From positions 1-10,255 of the forward strand of contig UREZ01000065.1 in NCBI GenBank assembly GCA_900547025.1: DNA of 10,255 nucleotides, read 5' to 3'. The translations under genes and the position numbers were made by a program. This document shows positions 1-6,467 of this stretch, piece after piece. A model generated the notes under the pieces. That model did no database searches. It was not told where the DNA came from and saw only the letters and a list, made by a program, of their open reading frames with translations. The stretch comes from an uncultured Collinsella sp. Its GTDB lineage: Bacteria > Actinomycetota > Coriobacteriia > Coriobacteriales > Coriobacteriaceae. The stretch's first letter is position 1. The number at the start of each line of letters is the position of its first letter.

Positions 1-264
1 GCCGATCCGCCGGCAATGATTCTGGACGAGGCCACATCGAGCATTGACACCCGCACCGAGGCTATCGTACAAGCGGGCATGGACAAGCTCATGGAGGGCC
101 GCACGACGTTTGTCATCGCGCACCGCCTGTCCACCGTGCGCAACTCCGACGCGATTATCTGCCTGGACCACGGCCGCATCATCGAGCGTGGCAACCACGA
201 CGAGCTGATCGCCAAGCGCGGGTATTACTACCAGCTCTACACCGGAGCGTTTGAGCTGGAGTAG
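1..264 (+). CDS. ABC exporter ATP-binding domain, C-terminal fragment
   Basis: This is the last 87 codons of an ABC transporter ATPase; the gene begins before the window. The reading frame is open from base 1. Residues 6-16 (MILDEATSSID) are the Walker B strand, catalytic Glu and D-loop, and residue 41 in IAHRLST is the switch (H-loop) histidine. The order and wording are typical of the MsbA/MdlB/LmrA-type exporters, in which a membrane domain is fused to the ATPase and the protein is about 580-640 residues long. Such proteins work as homo- or heterodimers in the cytoplasmic membrane, using ATP to export drugs, lipids or peptides. The Walker A motif, signature motif and membrane domain lie outside the window, so the substrate and a partner gene cannot be judged. 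It ends in a short acidic tail with a TAG stop. Confidence 0.93.
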   Translation, partial: ADPPAMILDEATSSIDTRTEAIVQAGMDKLMEGRTTFVIAHRLSTVRNSDAIICLDHGRIIERGNHDELIAKRGYYYQLYTGAFELE

Positions 265-283
265 TTCGGCCCGCCGAGACGGC

Positions 284-348
284 CGATTTGCCGCTCATTC
301 GTCGGGCATGACCCTAAGGTCAATGCCCTCCTCTTTCGGGGCAAATCG
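284..348. other. nested inverted repeat, possible folded RNA after the ABC gene
   Basis: Twenty bases after the ABC transporter stop codon, a perfect 9-bp outer stem (284-292 with 340-348) encloses a second hairpin. The inner hairpin pairs 304-313 with 318-328, has a CTAA loop and one bulged A at 322. About 40 bases later a terminator follows at 389-426. The structure could belong to the 3' untranslated region of the ABC gene or to a small RNA ending at that terminator. No known riboswitch class is recognised. No open frame here looks like a gene. Confidence 0.4.
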
Positions 349-388
349 ACTCATCTCAGCGACCCAAACACAATGCGCCGCAACGAAT

Positions 389-426
389 AAAGCCTCCGCA
401 GCCACACGAGCTGCGAAGGCTTTTTT
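389..426 (+). terminator. rho-independent terminator after the ABC gene
   Basis: AAAGCCT and CGCAGC on the left (389-402) pair with GCTGCG and AGGCTTT on the right (410-423) around a 7-base loop. One C/A mismatch interrupts the 14-position stem. Six T residues (421-426) complete the signal. It sits 125 bases after the ABC stop codon and is the only T-tailed hairpin in the gap, so it most likely ends that transcript. Confidence 0.8.
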
Positions 427-435
427 CATGCCGGC

Positions 436-607
436 CGGAAACCGTATCCCACTTTTCGGACCCAGAATGGGATGCCGTTTCCCGCTGGACCCCCTCCGGG
501 AAACGGCATCCCATTTCAAGGGGGTAAACCGGGATGTAGTTTCCCCTAACGGCACCTTTGGGAAGCCGCATCCCACTCCAGACGCACAAAACGGGATGAG
601 CTTTCCC
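436..607. repeat. array of six 16-bp units in alternating orientation, 62-bp dimer period
   Basis: Six copies of a 16-bp unit close to GGGAAACGGCATCCCA occur at 436-451, 468-483, 498-513, 530-545, 560-575 and 592-607. Units 1, 3 and 5 read forward; units 2, 4 and 6 read as reverse complements. Forward starts are exactly 62 bases apart, and so are reverse starts. The intervals between units are 16, 14, 16, 14 and 16 bases and are unrelated in sequence. Units 2 and 3 are exact reverse complements, extending to a 19-bp stem (466-484 with 497-515). The others match the consensus at 12-14 of 16 positions. Each unit is itself a GGGA...TCCC semi-palindrome. Because 62 is not a multiple of three, the array does not encode a protein repeat. 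It resembles a REP/BIME-type element or a multi-site binding array. From 608 to about 700 nothing else is visible. Confidence 0.85.
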
Positions 608-703
608 ATGGTGATCCAAGACCAGAAGCATGTCCGATAGCGCAGCCAGGTCAAGAACAACAAGGCAGGCGTCACGCCAATTTGGACGAGTGTCTGCTGC
701 AGT

Positions 704-731
704 TTGAGGCTGCTGGCCTATATGGTAGAGT
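704..731 (+). promoter_or_regulatory. possible promoter for the GGDEF gene
   Basis: TTGAGG (704-709) and TAGAGT (726-731) are separated by 16 bases, each matching four of six positions of the sigma-70-type consensus. They lie about 65 bases before the GTG start at 798. The match is weak and there is no second line of support. Confidence 0.3.
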
Positions 732-797
732 TAACCACCCATGAATTTCAGCACGCTATGCGCCACCTGCGCTTTTGCCATTTGAGGAAGTGAACTT

Positions 798-1889
798 GTG
801 AATACTTCTGTCGCCAAGAAGGCCAGCCAGGCGGTGCGCCTGCTCATGATGGTGCTCACGGCAGTTCTCATCTTCTTCTTCATCAATGTTATGCTGCTCG
901 TCTCCGATATCCAGGGCACGGCGCGCGTGGTCAACTACGCCGGTCTGGTGCGCGGTACCACGCAGCGAATCGTTAAGCTCGAGGATGCGGGCCAGCCTCA
1001 AGATGACCTGCTCAAAGCCGTGGATTCATACATCAACGGTTTGCGTTACGGAAGTGACGACCTCAACCTCGTCCGTCTCGACGACGATGAGTATCAGGCA
1101 AAGATGACCGAGCTTGCAAACTATTTTGATGAGCTTTGCGCCGAGATTGCCCGCGTGCGCGAAGTCGGCTACGAGAACACTGACATCATCGCCATGAGCG
1201 AGGAGTTCTTTGGCATTTGCGACGATGCTACACGACTCGCAGAGGACTACTCTCAGGAGAAGGCGTCGGCGCTAAACTATCTCGAGGGCCTGGTGATCAT
1301 CGACATCATGGGCTTGGTGGCGACCTTTGCGGTTGAACTTGTTCGCGCGGTGCGAACTGCCGCGCTCAATCGCGAACTGCAGAGCAAAGTCTATCTCGAC
1401 GAAGCCACGGGACTGCCCAACAAGAACAAGTGCGAGGAGATCTTGGGGCAGGAGCAGCCCGTCTCCGCGGAGGCGCCCGTTGCAGTGTGCGTCTTCGACC
1501 TTAACAATCTGCATACGGTCAATAACAACTTCGGCCACGAGAAAGGCGACGAATACATCCGTTCTTTTGCCCAGCAGCTGGGGCGTGTGGCGTCCGAGAC
1601 GTGCTTTGTGGGTCGCGACGGCGGCGATGAGTTTATAGCGGTGCTGCGGGATACCGATCGAGCTGCCGTGGAGTCCTGTCTCGCTCGGGTTCGTGCGAAC
1701 GTGAACGAGTATTCCGAGGCTCACCCCGACATGCCCATCAGCTATGCGGTGGGCTATGCGCTTTCCAGTGATTTTGACGAGCCGCCTACCATGCGCGAAC
1801 TCTTTTCCCAGGCCGACAAAAACATGTACATCGACAAGAACCGCGTAAAGGCAGCCGAGGCAGCCGGGCCGCAACGCGAGAACCGCTAA
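798..1889 (+). CDS. membrane-bound diguanylate cyclase (GGDEF)
   Basis: This 363-residue protein should make cyclic di-GMP from two GTP at the cytoplasmic membrane in response to an outside signal. Residues 14-37 form a first membrane helix. Residues 38-157 are a mostly charged, probably helical extracytoplasmic segment. Residues 161-182 form a second membrane helix, followed by a short linker. The GGDEF domain begins near DEATGLPNKN (201-210), which matches the family's D-x-LT-GLxNR entry. It continues with the metal-binding FDLNNLHTVN (233-242), FGHEKGDE (245-252) and an intact active-site GGDEF at 275-279. The RxxD inhibitory site expected just before the signature is absent (SETC at 266-269), so product inhibition through that site is unlikely. 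The GTG start is preferred because GAGGAAG (784-790) lies seven bases upstream. The gene appears monocistronic and converges on the LysR gene. The sensor segment is not recognised, so the signal is unknown. Confidence 0.92.
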   Translation: MNTSVAKKASQAVRLLMMVLTAVLIFFFINVMLLVSDIQGTARVVNYAGLVRGTTQRIVKLEDAGQPQDDLLKAVDSYINGLRYGSDDLNLVRLDDDEYQAKMTELANYFDELCAEIARVREVGYENTDIIAMSEEFFGICDDATRLAEDYSQEKASALNYLEGLVIIDIMGLVATFAVELVRAVRTAALNRELQSKVYLDEATGLPNKNKCEEILGQEQPVSAEAPVAVCVFDLNNLHTVNNNFGHEKGDEYIRSFAQQLGRVASETCFVGRDGGDEFIAVLRDTDRAAVESCLARVRANVNEYSEAHPDMPISYAVGYALSSDFDEPPTMRELFSQADKNMYIDKNRVKAAEAAGPQRENR

Positions 1890-1903
1890 AACCGTAGCAA
1901 AGG

Positions 1904-1936
1904 GTAGCTAATTTGGGACGGGGCTCTTTTGGCTAC
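1904..1936. terminator. weak hairpin between convergent genes
   Basis: GTAGCTAA (1904-1911) pairs with TTGGCTAC (1929-1936) with one G-T wobble, leaving a 17-base loop that includes TTTGGGACGGGGC. It lies between the GGDEF stop codon and the LysR stop codon, where a bidirectional terminator would be expected. The arm overlaps the last codons of the LysR gene, and there is no proper T-run on either strand, so this is a weak call. Confidence 0.3.
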
Positions 1937-2811
1937 TTGAGAAGCTGGGCCATGGCGTTGACGAATTTTTGTACTTGGAGGGTTGGCTCGAGCGGATAGT
2001 GCAGAAAGACCGGTACCTCACGGCCGCACAGGAACGGCACGCCCACAAAGGCCGGGTGCACCCCCGACCATGCGCCGCAGGTGAGCACCGCGTCGCCCTT
2101 TTCCTCCGCCTCGTTAAAGAGCGCGAAGTCAAAGCTATCCGCATCGATCACGTCCACACCGCCGTCGGCCAACAGGTCGATGCGCAGGCTGTCCATGGCA
2201 TCGTTGCCGTGGCGCAGTACGCGCAGGCGCATGCCCTCCAAGTCGGCGACCGTAATGCGTGTCTTGCGCGCCAGCGGGCTCGTGCGCGGCAGGTCGATAT
2301 AAAACGGCACGTTGACGATGCGGAGCTTTTGGCAAGTGTCGCCCCAGCGTGGGGTCGAAAAACTCGACTGCACTACATCAACCTCTCGACCGAGGCTGCG
2401 CATGACGGATTCGCGCTCGTCATAGAGGTCGCTTACCGGCACGATCTCAAATCGCAACGATGGCTCCAGCTCGTGCACACCCGTCCACATCGACAGCGTC
2501 TGGCGCCCCGGGCACATCATCGACACGCCCAGGCGCACGGCACCGCCATCGCCCGCCGCGCGTCGGGCACGGCGCAGCGCGTCCTCGGACTGCCGCATGA
2601 TCGAGCGCGCGTCGTCCACCAGCAGAGCGCCCGCCGGCGTCACCTTGACGCCCGAGTGCGAGCGTTCGAACAGCGTAATACCGAACTCCGCCTCAAAACC
2701 CGATACCTGCTTGACGAGTGCCGGCGTCGACACACGCAATTTTGCCGCCGCACGCGAGAAGCTTCCCAGCTCCGCGGCGGCCGATATGGCCTCAAGTCGT
2801 CGATCGTACAC
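1933..2811 (-). CDS. LysR-family transcriptional regulator
   Basis: This is a DNA-binding regulator of 292 residues with the usual LysR design. An N-terminal winged helix-turn-helix spans about residues 3-62 (LEAISAAAELGSFSRAAAKL, then LFERSHSGVKVTPAG). A linker helix follows, and a two-lobed effector-binding domain runs from about residue 90 to the end. I place the start at a GTG (2811-2809), because GGGAG (2822-2818) sits six bases upstream and the resulting N-terminus fits the family. An in-frame ATG at 2844 would add 11 residues but has no ribosome binding site. The gene is divergent from the dehydrogenase/transporter group starting at 3045, the classic arrangement for a LysR protein controlling its neighbours and itself. 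The effector is probably the substrate or an intermediate of that pathway, but this is inference. Confidence 0.9.
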   Translation of the reverse strand: MYDRRLEAISAAAELGSFSRAAAKLRVSTPALVKQVSGFEAEFGITLFERSHSGVKVTPAGALLVDDARSIMRQSEDALRRARRAAGDGGAVRLGVSMMCPGRQTLSMWTGVHELEPSLRFEIVPVSDLYDERESVMRSLGREVDVVQSSFSTPRWGDTCQKLRIVNVPFYIDLPRTSPLARKTRITVADLEGMRLRVLRHGNDAMDSLRIDLLADGGVDVIDADSFDFALFNEAEEKGDAVLTCGAWSGVHPAFVGVPFLCGREVPVFLHYPLEPTLQVQKFVNAMAQLLK

Positions 2812-2883
2812 GTCAATCTCCCGTTTTCGCGCCTGTGACCGCATGGTGCCACAGGGGGTTGTTTTCGCAGGTCACGCGCTCAA

Positions 2884-2945
2884 TTGAGAATAATCTGCAT
2901 CGCACAGTGTAAACCTACGGTTAACGCTATTCTAACAAATATGCA
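2884..2945. promoter_or_regulatory. divergent control region with candidate LysR operator
   Basis: The 233 bases between the LysR start and the dehydrogenase start become distinctly AT-rich from about 2881. An interrupted palindrome at 2909-2925 (GTAAACC-TAC-GGTTAAC, one mismatched pair) is the best operator candidate. Its outer T and A are 13 bases apart, close to but not exactly the T-N11-A of classical LysR boxes. TTGAGA (2884-2889) with TGTAAA (2908-2913), 18 bases apart, is a possible rightward promoter overlapping the palindrome. On the other strand TTTACA (2913-2908) with TATTCT (2892-2887) is a possible leftward one with a short spacer. The promoter calls are tentative. Confidence 0.4.
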
Positions 2946-3044
2946 ATTCACCTGCGCAAATGCAAAGCATACGATAACCAGCGAAAACCACGTGGGTCGA
3001 TTAATGGGAGCGGCCCACCGGGAGGCACAAGAAGGGAAGTTCCT

Positions 3045-3926
3045 ATGAGCAATTGGCTTAAGCTCGAGGGCGATGTCTGCGCCGTGACTGGCGCGCTCGG
3101 CGGTATGGGCGCCGAGATCTGCCGCGAGTTCGCCCGCAATGGCGCCAACGTCGTCATGCTCGACCTGGACGAGGAGAAGGTCAAGGCCGCTGCCGCCGAC
3201 CTCGCTGCCGAATTTGGCATCCACGCCGAGGGCTACAAGATGAACGCCACCGACGAGGCCGAGGTTCAGGCCGCCGTCGATGCCACCATCGCCGACTTCG
3301 GTCGCGTCGACGTTCTCGTCAACACCGCCGGCATCCTGCGCTTCGCAGCTATGGAAGACCTGCCGCTGAGCGACTGGGAGCAGGTGCTCAACGTCAACCT
3401 CACCGGTTATTTCATCACCTCGCAGCGCTTTGGTCGCGAGATGATCAAGGCCGGCCAGGGCCGCCTGGTGCACATCTCGACCGTCGCCAGCCACTCCCCC
3501 GAGACGTTCTCGGGCGTGTACAGCTCCACCAAGGCCGGCGTCAACATGATGTCCAAGATGCTCGCCGCCGAGTGGGGCCCCTACGGCGTCCGCTCCAACT
3601 GCGTCGAGCCCTGCTTCGTTAAGACCCCGATGTCGGCCAACTTCTACGCCGACCCCGAGGTCGAAAAGAGCCGCAGCCGTCTGATCGCCACGCGCCGCAT
3701 CGGCGAGGTCAGCGATATCGCCAACGCCGTCATGTTCCTGGCGTCCACGCGCTCGGACTTTACCACCGGCGACGCCATCAAGGTCGACGGCGGCTTCTCC
3801 AACATGATGGGCGACCTCACCGCCAAGCCCGGCGGCCGCCGAGCCTATGCCGACAACTACCTTAAGAACAAGGGTGTCGAGCTCTGGTCCGATGAGTCCG
3901 GCGTCGCCAAGCCGACTGACCAGTAA
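3045..3926 (+). CDS. short-chain dehydrogenase/reductase (SDR)
   Basis: A 293-residue cytosolic oxidoreductase of the classical SDR family, expected to interconvert a secondary alcohol and a ketone with NAD(H). The Rossmann glycine motif is TGALGGMG (15-22). Asp40 at the end of strand 2 favours NAD over NADP. NTAG (93-96) and the catalytic Asn118 region (NVNLTG) are present, and the active-site YSSTK gives Tyr159 and Lys163. At the position of the catalytic serine, 13 residues before the tyrosine, there is Thr146 (in ISTVAS), a conservative exception. After the usual SDR end (DGGFSNM, near 254) there is an extra tail of about 40 residues, so the protein is longer than the family's ~250. AGGGA (3033-3037) precedes the ATG by seven bases. 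It is the first gene of a group with a transporter and a second dehydrogenase, under a divergent LysR gene. The substrate is unknown. Confidence 0.92.
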   Translation: MSNWLKLEGDVCAVTGALGGMGAEICREFARNGANVVMLDLDEEKVKAAAADLAAEFGIHAEGYKMNATDEAEVQAAVDATIADFGRVDVLVNTAGILRFAAMEDLPLSDWEQVLNVNLTGYFITSQRFGREMIKAGQGRLVHISTVASHSPETFSGVYSSTKAGVNMMSKMLAAEWGPYGVRSNCVEPCFVKTPMSANFYADPEVEKSRSRLIATRRIGEVSDIANAVMFLASTRSDFTTGDAIKVDGGFSNMMGDLTAKPGGRRAYADNYLKNKGVELWSDESGVAKPTDQ

Positions 3927-3992
3927 ACCAACCTGACAGGGAGGTCCCGCGGACACGCCCGCTCCTTCCCCGTATCGATTAGAAAGAGTCCA

Positions 3993-5249
3993 ATGGCTTC
4001 CACCAACTCCAACAAGGGTCGCGCCGTCGTGCTTTCCGCCGCGTGCGTCACCATGTTCTTCATCAGCTCCATCGCGCTGTATTCCGTCGTGAGCAAAAAC
4101 CTGCTCGCCGTTTACCCCGAGTGGTCCAGCGCCCTTACCTGGGCCTTCCCCGTCTTCCAGACCATCATGGCCGTGACGGGCATCTTCGCCGGCCGCATCT
4201 CCGATAAGATCGGCCCCCGCAACGTCGTGATCGCCGCCGCCGTGTGCTACGGCGTGGGCTGGTTCATGTCCGGCACCGTCACCGAGCCGTGGCAGTTCTA
4301 CCTGTGGTTCTCGCTCGTCGCCGCCGTCGGCAACGGCCTGGGCTACAACCCGGCGCTCACCACGGGTCAGAAGTGGTTCATCGACAAGAAGGGTCTCGCC
4401 TCCGGCATCACCCTGGCCGCTTCGACCGCCGGCCCCGCTGTGCTGTCCCCAGTGCTCGCCTCGCTGCTCATCCCGAGCCTTGGCATCTTCGGCGCCCTCA
4501 AGGCACTCGGCGTCATCTTCTTTGTGACAATCGCCGCCTCCGCCCTGTTCCTGAAGGCCCCCGAGGCCGGTTGGCTGCCCGAGGGCTTCGAGGCCCCCAA
4601 GGGCGGCGCCCACGCTGGCACCTTCGGCGACCTCACCCCGGGCGAGATGGTCAAGACCCCGCGCTTCTGGGTCCTCATCATCACCTTCGCCTTTGCCGCC
4701 ACCGCCGGCACCCTGCTCGTCGGCAAGGTTGCCTCCATCGCCGCCGTCCAGCTCTTCGCCGACCCCACGAGCGCCGCTGCCGTCGCTCTCGGCGGTGTGG
4801 TCGTCTCCGTCAACACCTGCGCCAACCTGGTCGGCCGTCTGTCCTTTGGCCAGATCATCGACAAGCTCGGTGCCTACAAGTCGCTGCTCATCAGCCTTGT
4901 CGTCACCATCGTCGCACTCGTCATCATGTCGATGAGCTTTACGCAGAGCATGTTCTTTGTGGCGCTCGCCCTGCTCGGCTTTAGCTTTGGCGCTCTGCTC
5001 GTCATCTACCCGCCGCTCACCGGTGGCGCCTTTGGTACCAGCAACATCGGTGTCAACTACGGCATCATGTTTTTGGGTTATGCCGCTTCCACCTGGATCA
5101 GCCAGCCCATCACCGCCGTGCTGTATCACGCCGAGGCCGGCAGCGCCGCCTACCAGCAGTCCTTCTACGGCGCCATTGTGATCGCCGCCATCGCCGTCGT
5201 GCTCACCGTCTACATGATGGTCTCCGACAGCAAGAAGAAGTCCGCCTAG
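3993..5249 (+). CDS. MFS transporter, OFA (oxalate:formate antiporter-like) family
   Basis: A 418-residue integral membrane carrier with about twelve predicted membrane helices in two halves joined by a hydrophilic loop near residues 188-224. Motif A of the major facilitator superfamily is GRISDKIGPR (67-76), with a degenerate second copy at GRLSFGQIIDKLG (281-293). NPALTTGQKWFIDKKGLASG (119-138) and the KTPRFWVL segment after the central loop (221-228) are wording typical of the OFA branch, whose known members exchange oxalate/formate or carry other small carboxylates. It probably imports the substrate or exports a product of the two neighbouring dehydrogenases, but carboxylate specificity is inference from the family. 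The gene starts 66 bases after the SDR stop codon with a weak AGAAAGAG ribosome site. It is followed by a strong hairpin before the next gene. Confidence 0.9.
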   Translation: MASTNSNKGRAVVLSAACVTMFFISSIALYSVVSKNLLAVYPEWSSALTWAFPVFQTIMAVTGIFAGRISDKIGPRNVVIAAAVCYGVGWFMSGTVTEPWQFYLWFSLVAAVGNGLGYNPALTTGQKWFIDKKGLASGITLAASTAGPAVLSPVLASLLIPSLGIFGALKALGVIFFVTIAASALFLKAPEAGWLPEGFEAPKGGAHAGTFGDLTPGEMVKTPRFWVLIITFAFAATAGTLLVGKVASIAAVQLFADPTSAAAVALGGVVVSVNTCANLVGRLSFGQIIDKLGAYKSLLISLVVTIVALVIMSMSFTQSMFFVALALLGFSFGALLVIYPPLTGGAFGTSNIGVNYGIMFLGYAASTWISQPITAVLYHAEAGSAAYQQSFYGAIVIAAIAVVLTVYMMVSDSKKKSA

Positions 5250-5257
5250 TTTTACCG

Positions 5258-5288
5258 ATGCGACAAAGGGACGGCCCCTTTGTCGCAT
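5258..5288. repeat. 13-bp perfect hairpin between the transporter and dehydrogenase genes
   Basis: ATGCGACAAAGGG (5258-5270) pairs perfectly with CCCTTTGTCGCAT (5276-5288) across a 5-base ACGGC loop. It begins nine bases after the transporter stop codon and ends about 20 bases before the ribosome site of the next gene. There is no T-run on either side, so full intrinsic termination is unlikely. It could lower expression of the downstream gene, protect the upstream mRNA from 3' exonucleases, or be a REP-like repeat. Confidence 0.75.
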
Positions 5289-5319
5289 TCCACCGGTCAC
5301 CAGTATTTAAGGAGTCGAA

Positions 5320-6360
5320 ATGTCTGAGCTCAACCCCGTCCGCATTGCCGTTATCGGCGCCGGCGCCATGGGCCGCAACCACATCCGCTTTGTCACCGAG
5401 GAGCCCGAGGCCGAGCTCGTCGCCATCGCCGACGCCTTTGAGGGCGCCCGCGCCACGGCCGAGGCCGCCGGCGTGCCGTTTTACACCGATCCCGCCCAGA
5501 TGATGGACGAGGTCAAGCCCGAGGCCGTCATTATCGCCACCCCCAACGACCTGCACCTGGGCGTTGCTCGCGAGGCTGTGAAGCGCAATATCGTGCCGTT
5601 GGTCGAAAAGCCGATCTCCAACGACCTGGAGGATGCCCAGGCTTTCGCTGCCGAGGCCGAGACCGCCGGCGTGCCCGTGCTCGTGGGCCAGCACCGTCGC
5701 CACAACCCCTTCGTCAACAAGGCCAAGGAGATCATCGAGTCCGGCGAGCTGGGCAAGCTCACCGTGTCGAGCTTCCACTACATGATCTATAAGAATGACG
5801 AGTACTTCGACGTCGAGTGGCGCCGTAAGAAGGGTGCCGGCCCGATCCTGGTCAACCTGGTTCACGACGTCGACCTGCTCCGCTACCTGCTGGGCGAGCC
5901 CGTTGCCGTCCAGGGTATGCAGTCCAGCGCCGCCCGCGGTTTTGAGACCGAGGACTCCGCCGTGGTCAACGTCCGTTTTGCCGATGGCGCGCTCGCAAGC
6001 ATGACCATCTCCGACGCCACCGCCAGCCCCTGGAACTGGGAGGCAACCGCTCGCGAGGATCCGCAGTACCGCCCCTTCGACGCCGACGCCTACTTTATCG
6101 GCGGCACTAAGGGCGCCCTGTCGCTGCCCCGCCTGCACCAGTTCTCTTACGACGGCGCCTCCAACTGGCACAAGCCGCTGCAGATGGAGATTCCGGCCGT
6201 CGACCCGGCACTGCCGCACAAGATGCAGCTCAAGCACTTTGTGAAGGTTGTCCGCCGCGAGGTCGAGCCCGTCGTGACCCCCGCCGATAACGTCAAGACG
6301 CTCACGCTGCTTAACGCTATCAAGGAGGCCGCCGAGACCGGCCAGCTCGTCGAGCTGTAA
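5320..6360 (+). CDS. Gfo/Idh/MocA-family NAD(P)-dependent oxidoreductase
   Basis: A 346-residue cytosolic dehydrogenase of the glucose-fructose oxidoreductase / inositol dehydrogenase family. The N-terminal Rossmann domain (about 6-125) has GAGAMG at 13-18 and Asp38 at the end of strand 2. The family EKP motif at 96-98 supplies the conserved Lys97. The C-terminal substrate domain contains GQHRRHNPF (123-131) and VHDVDLLRYLLG (181-192), where His182 and Asp183/Asp185 are the likely catalytic and substrate-binding residues. Length and domain order are normal. AAGGAG (5309-5314) lies five bases before the ATG. It is the third gene of the group with the SDR and the OFA carrier, and is followed by a terminator at 6433-6467. 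Family members act on sugars, inositols, sugar acids or glycosides; which applies here cannot be told. Confidence 0.92.
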   Translation: MSELNPVRIAVIGAGAMGRNHIRFVTEEPEAELVAIADAFEGARATAEAAGVPFYTDPAQMMDEVKPEAVIIATPNDLHLGVAREAVKRNIVPLVEKPISNDLEDAQAFAAEAETAGVPVLVGQHRRHNPFVNKAKEIIESGELGKLTVSSFHYMIYKNDEYFDVEWRRKKGAGPILVNLVHDVDLLRYLLGEPVAVQGMQSSAARGFETEDSAVVNVRFADGALASMTISDATASPWNWEATAREDPQYRPFDADAYFIGGTKGALSLPRLHQFSYDGASNWHKPLQMEIPAVDPALPHKMQLKHFVKVVRREVEPVVTPADNVKTLTLLNAIKEAAETGQLVEL

Positions 6361-6432
6361 TGCCCTAGGGCGGGCCGCGGCAGAAGCCCCATGCCGAGTC
6401 CCTCGGTCCGCCACAAATAAGCCCCTCTTCTT

Positions 6433-6467
6433 TGCCCCGCGAGCAGCCCCTGCCCGCGGGGCATTTT
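6433..6467 (+). terminator. rho-independent terminator of the dehydrogenase/transporter group
   Basis: TGCCCCGCG (6433-6441) pairs with CGCGGGGCA (6455-6463). Inside, GCAG (6443-6446) pairs with CTGC (6450-6453) around a CCC loop, with one A/C mismatch between the two stems. TTTT follows directly (6464-6467). It lies 73 bases after the Gfo/Idh/MocA stop codon and before the tex gene, so it separates the two transcription units. Confidence 0.85.

Noticed and set aside
436..607. CRISPR array reading of the regular repeats
   Set aside because: Units are only 16 bp, alternate in orientation, have 14-16-base intervals, vary in sequence, and no cas gene is in the window.
251..675. Open frames on both strands through the 265-797 gap
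   Set aside because: Their translations change frame with each 62-base repeat, begin inside the ABC gene or have no ribosome site, and show no domain; they are open by composition.
2812..2844. ATG at 2844 as the LysR start
   Set aside because: No ribosome site precedes it, whereas the GTG at 2811 has GGGAG at proper spacing and the typical N-terminus; kept only as an alternative.
2880..5300. 806-codon open frame on the minus strand opposite the SDR and carrier genes
   Set aside because: Its Gly/Asp/Val/His-rich translation is the usual antisense shadow of high-GC genes, and the plus-strand genes have clear motifs and ribosome sites.
5203..6414. 403-codon minus-strand frame opposite the Gfo/Idh/MocA gene
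   Set aside because: Antisense shadow; low complexity and no family motif, while the plus-strand gene has a full domain set.
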